DNA from: CAVSWT01 sp963782985
Lineage (GTDB): Bacteria; Bacteroidota; Ignavibacteria; Ignavibacteriales; Ignavibacteriaceae
DNA: 64,000 bases
NCBI GenBank assembly: GCA_963782985.1
Contig: CAWALU010000012.1
Coordinates: 248,001 to 312,000, forward strand
Reading direction: 5' to 3'
In this document: piece after piece, positions 62,905 to 64,000 of the stretch
How positions within the stretch are numbered: the stretch's first letter is position 1
Layout: the number at the start of each line of letters is the position of its first letter
Program-made: the position numbers and the translations under genes
The notes under the pieces: generated by a model
What the model saw: the letters and a program-made list of their open reading frames with translations, nothing else
The model's database searches: none
What the model was told of the DNA's origin: nothing

Positions 62905-64000
62905 TTAATTTAAAATAGTATCTGCATGAAGTATATCAGAATATAATTCCGATTTTATAGCTTCCGCATTTTTCTTTGCTTTGGAAAGCGAATCAATTAT
63001 ATAACGCTTCGCGGTAAAAATTCTATGCTGATCTTCGTTTGCTTCATTTAGTAAAAGATAACCGATGTAAAGATATGAGTAAAGTTCAACTAAATCTTTT
63101 GAGGCAACTTCCTGCAGCGCGTTATCTTTTTTGTTTTTAACATACTTTAAACTGTCTAAAAATAATTCACGGATTTCTTTTAAATTATCATGCAGTCTCA
63201 GTAAACTTCCTTTGTACTGTTTCTTTTCGCACTCATTAAAATAATCAGACAGCACATCATTTATAACGCCGCCTGAAGCCGCTACAATCTGCATTTGAGA
63301 CGTGCCTTCATAAATATTAGTTATGCGGGCGTCGCGCACCAATCGTTCAATCATAAACTCTTTCATATATCCGGTGCCGCCGTGAATTTGAAGAGAGTCG
63401 TACGTAATTTTATTTGCCGACTCGCTCAAAATATATTTTGCAATGGGAGTTAAAAGAGCTACGACTTTTGCGGCTTCTTTTTGCTCTTCAATAAATTCAG
63501 CAAAAGATTTTTTCTCCGCTTTTAATTTATCAACTAAATCATCCAGCTTTTCTTTTTTATCCAGCCATAATGAAGTTGAATAAAATAATGAACGGTTCGC
63601 TTCAAGCGTAACGCGCATATCAATAAGCATATTTGAAATTACGGGCAAATTGTAAATTGGTTTTCCGAATTGCTCTCTCGCTTTTGCGTACTTTAACGCT
63701 TCTTCATAAGCCTGCTGTGAAATACCCAATGACTGCGCGCCTATTCCAACTCTTGCCCGGTTCATTAAATAAATAACATATTTCAATAAACCAAAACGTC
63801 TTGTTCCGACAAGCTGCGCAGGCGTGTCGTTAAACTGCAACTCGCATGTAGGCGAGCCGTGAATTCCAAGTTTATGTTCAATGCGTCTTACTTTCAGTGT
63901 TTCATCGCCGTAACAGACGAACATGCTTAAACCGCGGGCGTCTTTTGTTCCCGGTTCAGTCCGCGCTAAAACTAAAAGCACTTCGCCGTTTCCGTTAGTT
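62905..64000 (-). CDS. Acyl-CoA dehydrogenase, C-terminal part (gene runs off the window)
   Basis: The frame is open to base 64000, so the N-terminal domain lies outside. The visible part of about 365 residues contains RVGIGAQSLGISQQAYEEAL, YAKAREQFGKPIYN, IHGGTGYMKEFMIERLVRD and the catalytic-base region NIYEGTSQMQIV. A C-terminal extension of about 100 helical residues follows, as in the longer (about 600-residue) bacterial enzymes. It oxidises acyl-CoA in beta-oxidation with electron transfer flavoprotein; chain-length preference cannot be read. Confidence 0.93.
   Translation of the reverse strand, partial: TNGNGEVLLVLARTEPGTKDARGLSMFVCYGDETLKVRRIEHKLGIHGSPTCELQFNDTPAQLVGTRRFGLLKYVIYLMNRARVGIGAQSLGISQQAYEEALKYAKAREQFGKPIYNLPVISNMLIDMRVTLEANRSLFYSTSLWLDKKEKLDDLVDKLKAEKKSFAEFIEEQKEAAKVVALLTPIAKYILSESANKITYDSLQIHGGTGYMKEFMIERLVRDARITNIYEGTSQMQIVAASGGVINDVLSDYFNECEKKQYKGSLLRLHDNLKEIRELFLDSLKYVKNKKDNALQEVASKDLVELYSYLYIGYLLLNEANEDQHRIFTAKRYIIDSLSKAKKNAEAIKSELYSDILHADTILN

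Noticed and set aside
1..64000. Mobile elements or CRISPR arrays
   Set aside because: No transposase, integrase, direct-repeat array or terminal inverted repeats were seen anywhere in the window.

Overview
The window is visibly AT-rich. It carries a T9SS C-terminal sorting domain, a T9SS plug-type protein, a Bacteroidota-style LptD, a DUF5683 protein and a curli cluster. This points to the Bacteroidota/Chlorobi superphylum, most likely an Ignavibacteria-type heterotroph (an inference from gene content; no database search was possible). Most genes lie on the minus strand in long, tightly packed, often overlapping operons. No CRISPR array, insertion sequence, integrase or rRNA was seen; there is one tRNA (Asp).

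Layout. 1-1.7 kb: a decayed methyltransferase gene and a C39-peptidase-like T9SS cargo protein with a broken signal peptide. 2-15 kb: RRM protein, tRNA-Asp, phosphofructokinase, RNase HIII, a sensor histidine kinase, dipeptidase, RlpA, RsmE, an Omp85 protein and glycine decarboxylase. 14.8-22.4 kb: a classical lipid-synthesis operon read leftwards, DUF177-rpmF-plsX-fabH-fabD-(DUF3109)-fabG-acpP-fabF-rnc; rpmF is a 59-codon gene. 22.6-27.4 kb on plus: cmk, rpsA (with a strong leader hairpin), mtaB and a DUF5683 protein. 27.4-35.4 kb: NYN protein, LptD, ROK kinase, lipoprotein, oxidoreductase, T9SS plug-like protein and two small proteins. 35.5-40.5 kb: proton-translocating transhydrogenase (pntA1-pntA2-pntB), then the agmatine-to-putrescine pair aguA/aguB. 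40.5-42.8 kb: two MORN/YwqK-type repeat proteins, one frameshifted.

43.5-50.3 kb is a curli system read leftwards, csgE-csgF-csgG-csgA-csgB-csgH, followed by a TolB-like lipoprotein. CsgG originally had an extra C-terminal domain that is now out of frame, and each gap around the curlin genes holds a hairpin. 50.5-51.6 kb is prephenate dehydrogenase.

52-61.3 kb on plus is the most unusual part. A compact five-gene ion and osmotic-homeostasis operon contains a 414-aa antiporter-like membrane protein, a 1506-aa protein joining a CPA2 cation/proton antiporter to a long helical region, an AAA+/STAND-like NTPase and a winged helix, then an MscS channel, TrkH and TrkA. The right end holds a decayed outer-membrane protein, a HigBA-like toxin-antitoxin pair whose toxin is frameshifted, a small protein and the C-terminal part of an acyl-CoA dehydrogenase that runs off the window.

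A recurring theme is single-base frameshifts in accessory genes (methyltransferase, C39 protein, MORN protein, CsgG tail, outer-membrane protein, toxin), while housekeeping genes are intact. Either these genes are decaying, or the assembly contains indel errors; reads would decide.
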